From: Symsagittifera roscoffensis
Taxonomy: Eukaryota; Xenacoelomorpha; Acoela; Convolutidae
DNA: 64,000 nt
Direction of reading: 5' to 3'
Assembly: GCF_963678635.1 (NCBI RefSeq)
Contig: NC_087071.1
Location: 23,324,013-23,388,012 of the forward strand
Below the pieces are notes generated by a model, which was not told where the DNA came from, searched no databases, and saw nothing but the letters and a program-made list of their open reading frames with translations. The translations under genes and the position numbers were made by a program. Shown here piece after piece: positions 20,834-31,166 of this stretch (position 1 is its first letter; each line of letters opens with the position of its first letter).

Positions 20834-22110
20834 AACCAAAACTTCCTGAGCCAAGGCCGATAGAGCCATATATTCCGATGCACATGTAGATAATGATACC
20901 GAACTTTGTTTAGCTATTTGAATAACCACGTCAGATACAGGTTTTCTGGTCTTACGTCGCTTGCCCAATCGGCATCACTGTACGCAAAAATACCTGGACC
21001 ATTAACATGTCGTGAATCAGTAAGGAAATATTTCGTTCCCCTTAAATAGCGTAGTACTCTTTGTGCTGCAAAGAAAATTTGCACTGTGGGAATTTTGCAC
21101 GTTTGAGAGAGTAAGCTTACCGCAAAAGCAATATCCGGCCTATTTGTTACACCTAAATACAATAACGCCCCCATTAACTGCTGAAAAAGGGAACGATCTG
21201 TTAGACGTTTATCATCAGTTGCATTTTTAGATGTAACCACAGGTTCATAACTAGGTTTGCAATTTTGCATACTCCATTTTTTCGATTAAGTTTTTGACAT
21301 ATGTTTCTCGAGAATGTATTACACGTTTTTCACCAACGTGATTTTTATTCCCAAAAACCATTCAGTAGCACCCTTATCTTCAATACGTATCCGCTTACCA
21401 AGATTGGCAATCAGCTTTTGTACTGAAAATTCGTCAACATCAAAAGTTATTATGTCATCAACATACGCAGCTATGAAACTCATTTTCTTAGGACGATAAA
21501 ATAAACAGGTGTCTACAGAGCTTCTCAAGTATCAAAGTTCCAATTAAATTTTTGTTAGAAACTGATTCCCAGCTCGACTTGCTTCTTTTAAAACGTAAAT
21601 ACATTTATTGAGCTTGCATACATCACGTTCACCAGACTCAAAATCACGAGGTTGCTCAATGAAAATTTCATCCTCCAAAGTAGAACTCAAAAAAGCTGTT
21701 TTGACATCAATTTGTCGCATTTTAAACCATGTTGTTCTGCAATGGCAAATAATGAGCGAATAAATGTCATACGAATAGTATGTGAAAAAATGTCAGTATA
21801 TTTTTGTCCATAAGTTTGACTACGTCCCTTAGCCGCAGAATGTCCCTTATTTCGTTCAATTGAACCATCGTTTTTACGCTTTTATCAAAAAACCATTTGA
21901 TATTCGTTAATGATTTTCCAGAAAGTAAAGCCACAAGATCAATGTTTTATTTTCTACAAGATTATTGAATTCCTCTTTTGCATTGCAGCCTGCCATTTTT
22001 CAGCATAAGCTGACAACACTGCTTACTCATAGTTGAGTGGAACATTGCCATTGACGTTAGTAGCCATTGCCAAATTAAAGTTTTCATCAGTAGAAAAATC
22101 ATAATCGTAG
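20834..22110 (-). pseudogene. Right copia RT and RNase H
   Basis: Minus-strand fragments: FIAAYVDDIITFDVDEFSVQKL (YVDD catalytic box, 21528-21319), LMGALLYLGVTNRPDIAFAV and AAQRVLRYLRGTKYF (21270-20914), then YSDADWASD (RNase H Asp) and KQSSVSLSTCASEYMAL running into the gap. These are standard Ty1/copia RT/RNase H motifs. The stretch 21530-22110 holds the RT N-terminal part with many stops. The left arm has no counterpart, since it ends at the gap. This region is therefore the unpaired centre of the palindrome. Confidence 0.82.
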
Positions 22111-23700
22111 TGCCATGTTGGTCTTCAAATCATCCGAGCAGTCCTATTAGTTGTACGAATGTCAAGTCCCAAAGCAGTAGAATATTCCTCATCACTCACA
22201 CATTGTTCTCTTGATCTAGATGATGTAGAATGTTTTGTGAAATTTTTTTTGAAATATCAAGAATGGGGGAAGTAATATTTTGCAGATTGTCTGCAGTTGG
22301 AGTGTGAGGAGAAGACTCAATGGCATCAGATATATCAAATTCGTTGTGAGTTATGTAATTTTCACGTGTATCTAAATAAGTTGGAGTATCTTGAATCTCC
22401 ATTTGCACATTATGAGGACTAGATGCTGAAGATACTCTTTGAAAAGTATCAATAGTTGTCGAAGTAGCACCCCCTGTCGGTGATAACGGCTCTTCAAGAA
22501 AAGGCAATACTTCATTTGCATCAGTTGCAATTCTTTGTGCATTATTGACCTCACTAAATCTATGACAGCGCCTACTGGATCATTGCCCGGAAAAGGCAAA
22601 AAAAAATAGCAAGCCTTGATCCGTTATCGAGATCTGGGAATTGTTCTTCGTGAAATGTCACATTCCGAGAGCGATAAAATTTATTTTCCGAAAATCATAT
22701 AAAATATATGCAGGACTTGAATCGTCATGACCAGTGAAAACTGCCTTTTTGCCTTTGGGTAGTAACTTGCGCCGATGGGTTTCAGTTTTTTATACGCATA
22801 AGCAATCAAAAACTTTCAAATGATGAACACTGGGTTGCTTTCCATTTGGTAGGGTGTTTTATCATCATTAATAGCAGATGTTAGTGCACGATATATTGTG
22901 TATACTACAGTATCAACTGCCCTTACCCAAAAAGATTCTGGTAGTTTCGACAATAATTAAAGAGCACCTGCATTTTCAAAAATCGTTCGCCAATAGCGCT
23001 CGGCTATACCATTTTGATGAGGAGAAAAAGGACTTGTAAATTGCTGTGCAATGCTGTTAATCTTGCACAAATTTTGAAACTTGCGTGAAATTTATTCCCC
23101 ACCATTGTCTGACCTGAGTGTAAGTCCAGTTACATGACATGGTTGGACCACCGTATTAGGAAAAAGTTGAAGTGTTGCAAACGAATCGCCTTTAGAGGTC
23201 ATAAAATATACCCTTGCATATCTTGAAAAATCATCAATAGAGGATATTGCCTAATTGTTTCCATGCAATGATTCCCGAAAAGGTCCACAAACGTCACTGT
23301 GAACTAATTAAAATTTTTGGGTTGCCCTAACTTGGGGGTTTTTAGATATGCCAGACGTAGATATTTTACATTCTGAACATGTAGTGCACTTATCGGTTGC
23401 CAATGAACCGGAAATAACCATGCTTTTTATTGTTTGATTTGCAGTTTTCTTCAATGTTTCACAATTTGCATAATAAAAACTTTCATGCCTTTTAGCAAAG
23501 GACAATGCCGACATATTTGGCGCTTTTGCACTATGTTTAAACCAAAAAAGACCATCTCTTTCAATAAAATAGGCTTTCTGTTGTCCCACACGTATATGCG
23601 GACTTTTGTTAAAATCACTGTGTTTCCTTGCCCAACTAGCAGTGAAACTAATATCAAATGAATTTTGAAGCTCGGCACATACAATGCACGCTGGAGGTTA
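22111..23700 (-). pseudogene. Right copia integrase and linker
   Basis: Reading from 23700 downward: a GAG-pre-integrase segment (YYANCETLKKTANQT, with CTTCSECK zinc ligands in 23589-23308), LRSDNGGE and SPHQNGIAERYWRTI motifs in broken frames, and the linker (22507-22196) with DTPTYLDTRENYITH and TADNLQNITSP. The mirror is 18831-20633. Many stops; inactive. Confidence 0.78.
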
Positions 23701-24660
23701 AAAGTCTACTTAGCTTTATTACGATCGTAGAATGGGAGTCAAAATTCTCCAACACCATGTACTCGCTGTTGCGTTCCATCCCCATTAGTAATAAACATCG
23801 CACTTTGATTGAACATTGATTTCTCTGGAATGATATAGTTCGTGCATCCACAGTCTATCACAATATCCATCGACCCATTCGATGTTGCAGTTAGTGCAAA
23901 CCCAGAGAAACCGCCTTGACGGTTGCTCGAAGTTTGCTTGTTTAAATTTTACTTTGCATAGCACCTGTCAGCAGTGTGATTGTTACGTCCACACTTTGTG
24001 TAGCACAAAATTTTCTTGTTTCCTTGTCCAGTTCCTCCATTGTATCGTACTCGGCCAGTTCTATGAATAGCTGGAGCCGCAATGAACTCGAATCATGTTT
24101 GTTTGAGCTCCCCCAAGTGATCGTTCAATCAGTCGCTCTTTCAGTTTCAGATACGATACCTACTGGAAATGTATTGCAGCTGTGAACGAGTCGTATTCTT
24201 GTGGCAATGCTTTAAGAACTATGGCTATTTTCAGGTTGCCGCTGATCTTTTTATCTGCAGATTGTAAGTTGAACACAATGTTGTCCATTTTGTTCAGAAA
24301 TTCTATCATCGATTCACCGTTCTTCTTGACTTCCAGACACTTTTGCCAAAACAAAATGATTTGGCTTGTTCGAATCTGCCCAAACGTTTTTTTCAATCAT
24401 TTCCATATTTCGAATCCATTCCTGTTATTCTGAGCAATGATCATCTGCAAAGTAGCATCAGCATCGTTGAGGTGCATAATGATTTCCTGATACAGCTTCC
24501 TCTGAATAGCATCTCTGTTGGCTTCGCTAATTTTTTCAGATTTTACATTTGGCTTTTCATCTTCAATATAGGCTAGCAACCGTTCACACATTACAGGAAA
24601 ATTTTCGTGTTTCCCATCCCAGTTTATTTTGTTCGGAATCCATCAAGATTTTGGTGCTTG
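23701..24660 (-). pseudogene. Right copia gag and protease start
   Basis: Frames 24591-24397 and 24396-24160 give the copia gag helices (DADATLQMIIAQNNRNGFE, FWQKCLEVKKNGESMIEFLNKMDNI, LKIAIVLKALPQEYDSF). The zinc knuckle CYTKCGRNNHTADRC (about 23959-24000) is intact here. The protease start follows with VIDCGCTNYIIPEKSMF, a single copy unlike the left element. A stop lies between the two gag frames. It is preceded by the primer site at 24673-24682 and the LTR. Confidence 0.8.
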
Positions 24661-24672
24661 GAAGCTTCAATT

Positions 24673-24682
24673 GCCCATAACC
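24673..24682 (-). promoter_or_regulatory. Right copia primer-binding site
   Basis: GCCCATAACC on the plus strand, read as GGTTATGGGC in element sense, matches a half-tRNA initiator-Met primer as in copia. Confidence 0.6.
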
Positions 24683-24683
24683 T

Positions 24684-24937
24684 CTTACAATAACGTCTGG
24701 ATCTTTAAAAATAAAAAAAATTTCCTATCATTTATTTTCATTAAAGTGGTTTAGGTCAAAATCAACAACTTTTGTTTAACCGCATGGTTTTTGATGTCAA
24801 TTTAAAAAACTAAAAGTCATGAGTCAATATTGTTTCACTCCTTTCTCGAAAAAAAGCAATTACAATTTCGATTAGAATTTGTTGGTTCTAAACAACCATG
24901 TCTGAAAATTGAATAATCACAGACGAGTATTTGAACA
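24684..24937 (-). repeat. 5' LTR of right copia element (putative)
   Basis: This is the mirror of 17518-17771. The outer end reads TGTTCAAATACTCG in element sense, against TGTTGGAATACTCG in the left arm, so two bases of the terminus differ. The inner edge next to the primer site is approximate. Confidence 0.5.
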
Positions 24938-24984
24938 GAAACATAGATATAATGAAATAATTCCACACGTTAAATTTCTTATAC

Positions 24985-26121
24985 TTGAATTTATTAAGTA
25001 CAATTTATTTCCGACTAGACCCAAAACAGCGGTTGTTACCCCAAAATCTAAAAAATGACCCCGAAATAGCAGAAAACTATAGACCAATCTCTATAACAGG
25101 TGAACTCTCTAAAATTTTTGAGAAACTAATATACAAACAAATCAATGAACACTTCTTAGCTAAAAATCTCCTCAGCAACACCCAATTTGGTTTCAAAACC
25201 TCATATTCAACGATATACGCCATCCTTTATTGTGCTGAGTTCTTCCGCTTTTCAATGGAGGAAAACAAATGCGTTACCGTATCATTATTAGAAGTATCAA
25301 AATCTTTCGATTCTATCATCCACAATTATTTGAAAATTTTTTTGATTGATTTGGGATCTATTAGTCAGTAACTGAAATGATTCATAGCTTCATAAACAAA
25401 AGACAACAGAAAACTGTAGTAAAAAATACTGAACCCAATTAGATCTGACTTCACCAAAAAAGTACAATTTTGGGACCCCTAATTTTGAACCTATACATAA
25501 GTGACTTGAACAAAATTTTAACCGAAACTTGCAAAACTGTTTAATATTCAGATGATAAACCTCTTTTTTCTGGTGATAATGGCAACAAAAAAGCTCTACA
25601 GATATTGTTAGAATCCTGTCAGAAATTGTCGCTGTACTTCACAAAACACAATTTAAATTTCAACATAAAGGAAACTGAGTTGGTAATATATAGCGAAAAA
25701 TTTCAAGGCAGAAACCACAAATCAAACTTGAGTATAATCTTAGATGATAAAAAAGTGGAAGAAAAGCCACAAGTTAAGTATTTGGAGGTACGTCTTGATT
25801 ATTTTCTGAATTTTCAAATAGAAGTTAAAAACATGTTAAGAAAAATGGCTTGCGAGATCAAAACATTGCAATTGATAAAAAAAACCACTGACAATCAAAA
25901 ATCGGTTACTTTTAATGAACGCTTTAGTCATAAGTATTCTGCTCTACCCAGCATTACTAATAAGTAGTTTATCATCCAATCTAATAATCTCGCGTGAGGA
26001 ACAACTGAGTTGGGCAATAAAGACCTGCAGCGAAAGAAGAAAATTTGATTCTTCATCCGATCTTAAGCTGGAATACAAGATAATTCCGGTTTCCTTCTTT
26101 CTCGATTGGAATTTAATTTGA
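24985..26121 (+). pseudogene. LINE RT fragment, right arm
   Basis: Mirror of 16377-17460. Frames 24985-25371, 25605-25967 and 25915-26121 encode ENYRPISITGELSKIFEKL, NTQFGFKTSYSTIYA, LLEVSKSFDSIIHN (motif A, decayed) and ILESCQKLSLYFTK, then NIKETELV and VKYLEVRLDYFLNF. This is a Jockey-superfamily RT lacking endonuclease and ORF1. Stops between frames make it a pseudogene. Confidence 0.8.
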
Positions 26122-26469
26122 CATCAATGGAAAATCAAACATAAACTACTACTGGCATACACAAAAATGAAGTACGTAAACAACACAATTGATTAGAACA
26201 AAAGAACTAAAAAACTACATTTTCAAGCAAGATTCAGCAGTCATTATATCGGAAACGTTTTTTTTTAATTCAGAAAATCAGTTTTTTTTTGGAACCAAAA
26301 TGAAAATGCAAATTCAAATATATAAAGCGGCAATTTAATTTACATGACTATGAAATTTAAGTTTAAGGAACATTTTCTATCCATTTGTCGCGAGGATCCT
26401 TCTATCGCAACTTATGGAAAACCAACATGGAAACAGTTTATTTTGAGAATGCGTTAAAATTGTAAATTC

Positions 26470-26508
26470 AAACAAACGTTTTCGCACATTTTGTGCATCT
26501 TCAGGTTT
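26470..26508 (-). ncRNA. Hammerhead-ribozyme-like motif of PLE-1
   Basis: In minus-strand sense the parts are: AAAC (stem I) - CUGAAGA core - U - GCAC/AAAAU/GUGC (stem II with loop) - GAAA core - ACGU loop - UU - GUUU (stem I partner). Stem I AAAC/GUUU and stem II GCAC/GUGC are perfect. Stem III is a minimal A-U pair closing a 4-nt loop, and the cleavage-site base is U. One unpaired U after the CUGANGA box is shared with PLE-2. Type I hammerheads are known in PLE terminal repeats. Activity is not shown by sequence alone. Confidence 0.6.
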
Positions 26509-26797
26509 TAAAAATTCTCAACTATCTGTACAAAATGAGCAAAGATCATAAAAAGTGTCACACACACCATTGCTTCAAAATTTTAAAAATTCAACCAATC
26601 AAAACTTTACAAAAATCACTGAAATTATGTAACAACTATTATGTAACAATTCAAAACATTTTGTCACAAATTTCTGAGAGTTTTCATCCTTTTTGCTTTC
26701 ACAATTTCGTTTTGTCGCTAATTTTATGCTAACATGTAAGTTGTTTCAAGTTTTTGTTGTTTTAGCCAGAATTTTTCGATTCTGGAACAATAGCCTT
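26483..26797 (-). repeat. PLE-1 pseudo-LTR, 3' copy
   Basis: Direct repeat of 30279-30594, about 92% alike by eye, from CGCACATTTTGTGCATCTTC to the TAGCCTT end. The outer edge carries the complete hammerhead-like motif (26470-26508). Confidence 0.85.
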
Positions 26798-29418
26798 AGT
26801 GTCAGCTCCCTACTTCTAAACTCGTCGCGCGTGTTGATTGCCGGTCTCTCTTTCCTAATGTGCAGCGCCTCTAATGTAAGTAACTTGATGTTGCTGGACG
26901 TCTGGTTGATTATTTTCCAATTAAACTCAGACTTACCACGCTCACTACCACACTGCCTTATATGCTGTCCAACTGAGGTATCCTCTTTTCGGTGTTCCTC
27001 AATCCTTGTGGTGAGATGTTGAACCGTCTGGCCAACATAGATGGATTTGCACCCACAACATTCAAGTCTGTACACCACTTTTGATTTCAGTTCACTGGAA
27101 AAGGAGGACTTTAGAGAGGGCATACAAGTTTTCATTTTCTTCGTCGTGAATATTATCAGCGCATTGGTGATATCGCGCACTTTTTTTTGCTAATGTTTGA
27201 CTGTGATTCCCCCTATATTGGACCATCAAGATGGGTGGTGAATCACTGCTGTAATCAAAGGGCTTCTTTTTCTCAGCCATGTTCCTTTTGTTTTTGCCCT
27301 CGCTGATGATCTTTTCAAGGGCATGGGATGCAACCCGCGAAGACCAACTTTCCATATATTGGTTATCCAACCACTGCTCACGGTTGATTTTCATAGCTTT
27401 ATCATATCCTTCCCATGTTGACGTACTGCGGAAAACCCGGTGAACAGTTCCTTCAATCACACTTCTCTTGTACTGAAGGGGGGCGCAGCTTCTAAAATTG
27501 AGTATGGTACCTGTATCTGTTGGTTTTTGATACCACCCACAGCTAATTTTCCTGCTTTTGTCAATACTAATTTGTAAATCAAAAAATGCCAAAGTTCCGT
27601 TTGTGTTTGGTGTCTCTATTGTGAACTGTAAATTTGGATGTAGTAAGTTTGCAGCCCGTAGCTTTTTTTCAGGATCACCCTTCACTGTTCTCACTATATC
27701 ATCAACGTAACGGAGAAACAATTTAGATTGTTGCCCTGACTTATTTTTCTCCCTTATTGCGATGCATTTTCTGCAGTACCAGACGGTTTCACTTATATTT
27801 CGATACTCATCATCTGATATATCACCACATTTTACGTGATACCAGTTCAAACAGCATTCACATTCTACACCTTTTGACCTGTACGTGATTTTCTTATTCC
27901 ACTCGGGACATATTCCGTGAAGATCTTTCTCGGGCAAAACTTTTCGGGAATATCCCTTGATAGTGCAGTTTCGTACTGCTTCAGCCAAAAATTTGCTAAA
28001 ATAACGGCAAGAGATGCCCCCATTGCCAAACCATCTTTCTGAACGTATCATGTTTCATTGCACATGAAATGGTTTTGACTAACTGCCATGTTCAACAGTC
28101 TCTTCATGGTTTTCCTAGCAATTGATGGTGGTTCAACTTGCTCATACAATTTTCTCAGAGCTATGTCTATCGCTTCTTTCAGTGGAACTTTTGTGTACAA
28201 ACTCTTCACATCTAGAGATATCAAGTTTTCATTGGGCTCAAGATTAGTGCTCTCTAAGATTTCTCTCGCATCTAGTGAGTTGGTTTCAATTTTTGCGCCC
28301 TCAATTTTCTCGAAAAATTTAGCAAGAACCTTGTTCAAGTTATAATAAGAGCTACCAGGCAAGGAGACGACCGGTCTTAATGGGGTATTCACTTTATGCA
28401 CTTTCGTCAACCCATAAAGCCTGGCGGGCTGCCCCCCAGTAGACCTCATCCTTGTGTAGAGACTCTCACTTATTTCATCTTTTTTCCTCATAGCCAACAA
28501 CTTCTTATTGATTTCTCTTTCAATCTTCAAAACAATCGCATCACTTGTTCCTTTACTTTTGCTGAATTGATTTGAATCTAATGTATCCGACAACCTGTTC
28601 TCGTAGGTGTCCTTTCTCATTACACAAAAACCCACGCCTTTGTCATACGGTACCGCAACTAATCCATTACTCTTCAGATACTTTCGGGCCTTCTCAACGC
28701 CTTTGTCAGATGGTGTTTGTTTCACCTTTTAGCATAGGCTTCTGCCACAGCTTCGATCTCACAAAGGCCCCCCCCCCGGGGACTTTACGATTTTTGAGAT
28801 CCGATAGAAAGATGTCAATGTCGGCGAGAAAGTGTGTCTCATTAAATTTATCCCTGACGGGATGCTTTGGCCTTAATGCCAACACTTGTTGTACCCAATT
28901 TGGTAATTCAACATCATCAAGAGCTCTTACCGAACCCTCACCTTGCTTCCCTAGAGGTCGGTCTTGCCTTTCTGATAGTTTCATTAGCTTCTTCTGATGG
29001 GTCTCTTTGACTGTTGTTGTTTGTCTTTGTCCCCTAAGACTTAAATATTTAATTACCGAAGGCCAAAACTTCTCATCTACACCCCTCTGTACTGCGCCTC
29101 TCGCCCTTTCTAGTTTGACTTCAACGTTTTTCTCATCTGCCCTTGCCTTGTTTATCTCCGTTCTTAGAAGTTTTGTCTGAAAACTGTGTACTGCTTGGTT
29201 CGAAAACACCCCATTTTCCGGTACCCTGAACCTCAAAAATCAGGTATAATGTCGTTTTCTAGACAAACTCTCAAAAATTTAACACGTTGGTGACAGTTGA
29301 TAAATTTAACATATATGGACGCATAATCACGGACTAATTTCCAAATGAGTTTGTTTTTCAAAGTCCAAATGAAGAATGGAGGTGGGAGTACAATTGTGCT
29401 CATTGGTTTGCAGGCCAC
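26746..29418 (-). pseudogene. PLE-1 reverse transcriptase/GIY-YIG protein with PHD insert, frameshifted
   Basis: Five minus-strand frames (29418-29233, 29236-28706, 28725-28048, 28051-27092, 27180-26746) make one PLE polyprotein. Motifs in order are: ARLYGLTKVHKVNTPLRPV and LISLDVKSLYTKVP (RT motif A); a PHD-like C4HC3 finger at 27910-27764 (C48, then C64/C67, H72/C75, W91, C93/C96 of the 319-aa frame, one Cys of the first pair lost to Trp51); LFLRYVDDIV (catalytic box, 27709-27698); WYQKPTDTG; and a C-terminal CCGCKSIYVGQTVQHLTTRI with LNTRDEF-like tail (here INTRDEFRS), the GIY-YIG nuclease. It is 45-60% like the intact PLE-2 protein by eye in shared motifs. Frameshifts prevent expression. 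Confidence 0.85.
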
Positions 29419-29464
29419 GAGGAATAAACCTCACGTGACACAAAGCAACTCAAATAACACAAGT

Positions 29465-30158
29465 TTAACTCAACCTCTCCGTTGAAGCCTCCTCGTCAGT
29501 CCGACCAACAGTTGCTTCGCCTATGTTCACCAGTCTTCTTTTCTCCGCCCTACTTCTCGATTGAGATTTCTTTTTCGTGTTTGAACGAAGCTTGGACAAG
29601 ACAGCTGGCAGGTTGTCTTGGTGTTCGAACACAATCCTCAAAGACTTTAGCTCCAGCTGGACGTCCTGGTGCAGTGCTTGATATTCGTTGACCAGCTCCG
29701 TTCTTCTCTTCCTCTTTGAAATGAGACACTTTGTAATAGGAATGACAAGAATACCCGAGCTGATCAGCTGGTTCCTGATATCCGGTGTACCGTTTCTCTG
29801 ACAGTATACAATTGCGCTGATATTTGTCAGTGTCTTCAGGATTTCTGTCAATTCCTCTGCAGTGCAAGCTCTGTAATTGTTTGTGCGGTGGCTGTTGATA
29901 GAATTATTGATGATTTCGTGCCACACCACCACTTGACGTTTTTCTGCTAGAGGTGCCCTGCAGAGTAGGCTTGCGAGGTTCTTCTGTGGGTTCGTGGTGT
30001 TCGGGTTTAAAGAAAGTCCCGGAATAGCCAAAAATTGTGGGTAGAAATTGTTCTTTTTCCGGGTTGCTAAGTTGTTCCAGGCTGTGGTAGAGTGAGCTAG
30101 CTGCTACAATGTAGACCATTTCAATTCTAACATGGTAAAATATAAAAAAAATTTTCAA
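29465..30158 (-). pseudogene. PLE-1 upstream ORF of unknown function
   Basis: Two overlapping minus-strand frames (30158-29904 and 30031-29465) lie between the 5' pseudo-LTR and the RT. They read ASSLYHSLEQLSNPEKEQF, IPGLSLNPNTTNPQKNLASLL, VVVWHEIINNSINSHRTNNY and IVYCQRNGTPDIRNQL, then a basic tail. The VVVWHEIINNS block with a downstream hydrophobic strand is somewhat like a GDSL/SGNH-type hydrolase block, but no catalytic set can be proven. It probably represents a first ORF of this PLE type. The overlap indicates one frameshift. Confidence 0.55.
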
Positions 30159-30278
30159 CTAAAAAGATTTCTCCACTAAAACAAGGGAAAAATAAATTTA
30201 AAATTACGTATCCTTGAAAGGACAGACTGTAATTGAGAATTGGCTCAACGCCGTAAGGTTTCAAAATTTTACATCTAA

Positions 30279-30594
30279 CGCACATTTTGTGCATCTTCAG
30301 GTTTTAAAAATTCTAAACTATCTGTACAAAATGATCAAAGATCATAAAAAGTGTCACACACATCATTACTTCAAAATTTTAAAAATTCAACCAATCAAAA
30401 CCTTACAAATATCACTGAAATTATGTAGCAACTATTATGTAACATTTTGAAACATTTTGTCACAAATTTCTGAGAAATTTCTTCACTTTTATTTTCACAT
30501 TTTCGTTTTGTGGCTAATTTTTATGCTAACATGTAAGTTGTTTCAAAATTTTGTTGTTTTAGCCAGAATTTTTCGATTCTGGAACTATAGCCTT
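30279..30594 (-). repeat. PLE-1 pseudo-LTR, 5' copy
   Basis: Direct repeat of 26483-26797. It keeps the CUGAAGA box and stem II of the hammerhead-like motif, but the GAAA box is replaced (GUUAG), so the ribozyme motif is incomplete here. The junction TAGCCTT|CTTTTTTGATG marks the return to LINE sequence. Confidence 0.85.
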
Positions 30595-31166
30595 CTTTTT
30601 TGATGTGATGGCTGAATTTTAGATCGAAATGCAGGGTAACAACAAGATCTTTAACCTTGTCGTCAGGAATGAGGGGAAAATTGTTAAAAAACAAACATTC
30701 CTTGACCCGAGTTCTGCCAAAAATCACAAACTTGGTTTTTTTTTCGTTGAACACCATCTCATTCTCGGAGCACCACAAAATACAGCTATCGAGGTCATTT
30801 TGTAGTAGCTACAAGGACGTCGATGCTGCTTTCGAATCATCGGCAAATAAGCTTTCGGAGCAGAATGTGGCGAGGAACCTTGTCAAAGACCTTGCTAATG
30901 TCAAGATAAAGTGCATACACGTTTTCGTTTTCATCAAGTTTCCGTGAAACGTAGTCGAGCTAGGTTATCAATTGAGTGACTGTTGAGTGGCGACGACGGA
31001 AGCCGAACTGATTTTGGTGAATCTTACGTCCGATGAAGTCATGCAGATGTCTGAAGAGAAGCATCTCAAATACCAGCAATAATTTAGGTAGAATACTTAT
31101 TGGTCGATATGAGGAGACGGAAGTACGGTCACCGTGTTTGAAGACAGATGAAACGTAGGAAAGTTT
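30595..31166 (-). pseudogene. LINE RT palm and C-terminal remnants, right arm
   Basis: Mirror of about 13975-14761. The C-terminal frame (from 30778) reads MWCSENEMVFNEKKTKFVIFG and runs into PLE-1. Around 30850 about 220 bp are missing relative to the left arm (left 14290-14505), removing the GVPQGS motif B. The join lies between CGAAAGCT and AATTTGCCG of the left arm. Non-functional. Confidence 0.75.

Larger units (their letters stand above)
26470..30594 (-). mobile_element. Penelope-like element 1 (PLE-1)
   Basis: A 4.1-kb minus-strand element bounded by direct repeats of about 315 bp (26483-26797 and 30279-30594), which fits the pseudo-LTRs of PLEs. In element order it has an upstream ORF (30158-29465), an RT with an internal PHD-like finger, and a C-terminal GIY-YIG nuclease (29418-26746). 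It sits in the right arm only, at the spot matching left 14762-16030, and the mirrored LINE sequence resumes at 30595. Frameshifts, including one near a C10 run at about 28768, show that it is no longer intact. Confidence 0.85.

Noticed and set aside
20438-20968. Frames crossing the first N gap
   Set aside because: The central residues are undefined and the gap length is unknown; only the copia RNase H residues at the right side are meaningful.
28766-28782. C10-G4 run as a programmed frameshift site in PLE-1
   Set aside because: It coincides with a frame change, but the intact PLE-2 has no such site and one frame, so a homopolymer error or decay is simpler.
30279-30330. Hammerhead motif in the 5' repeat of PLE-1
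   Set aside because: CUGAAGA and stem II are present, but the GAAA box is replaced by GUUAG, so it is not called as a ribozyme.
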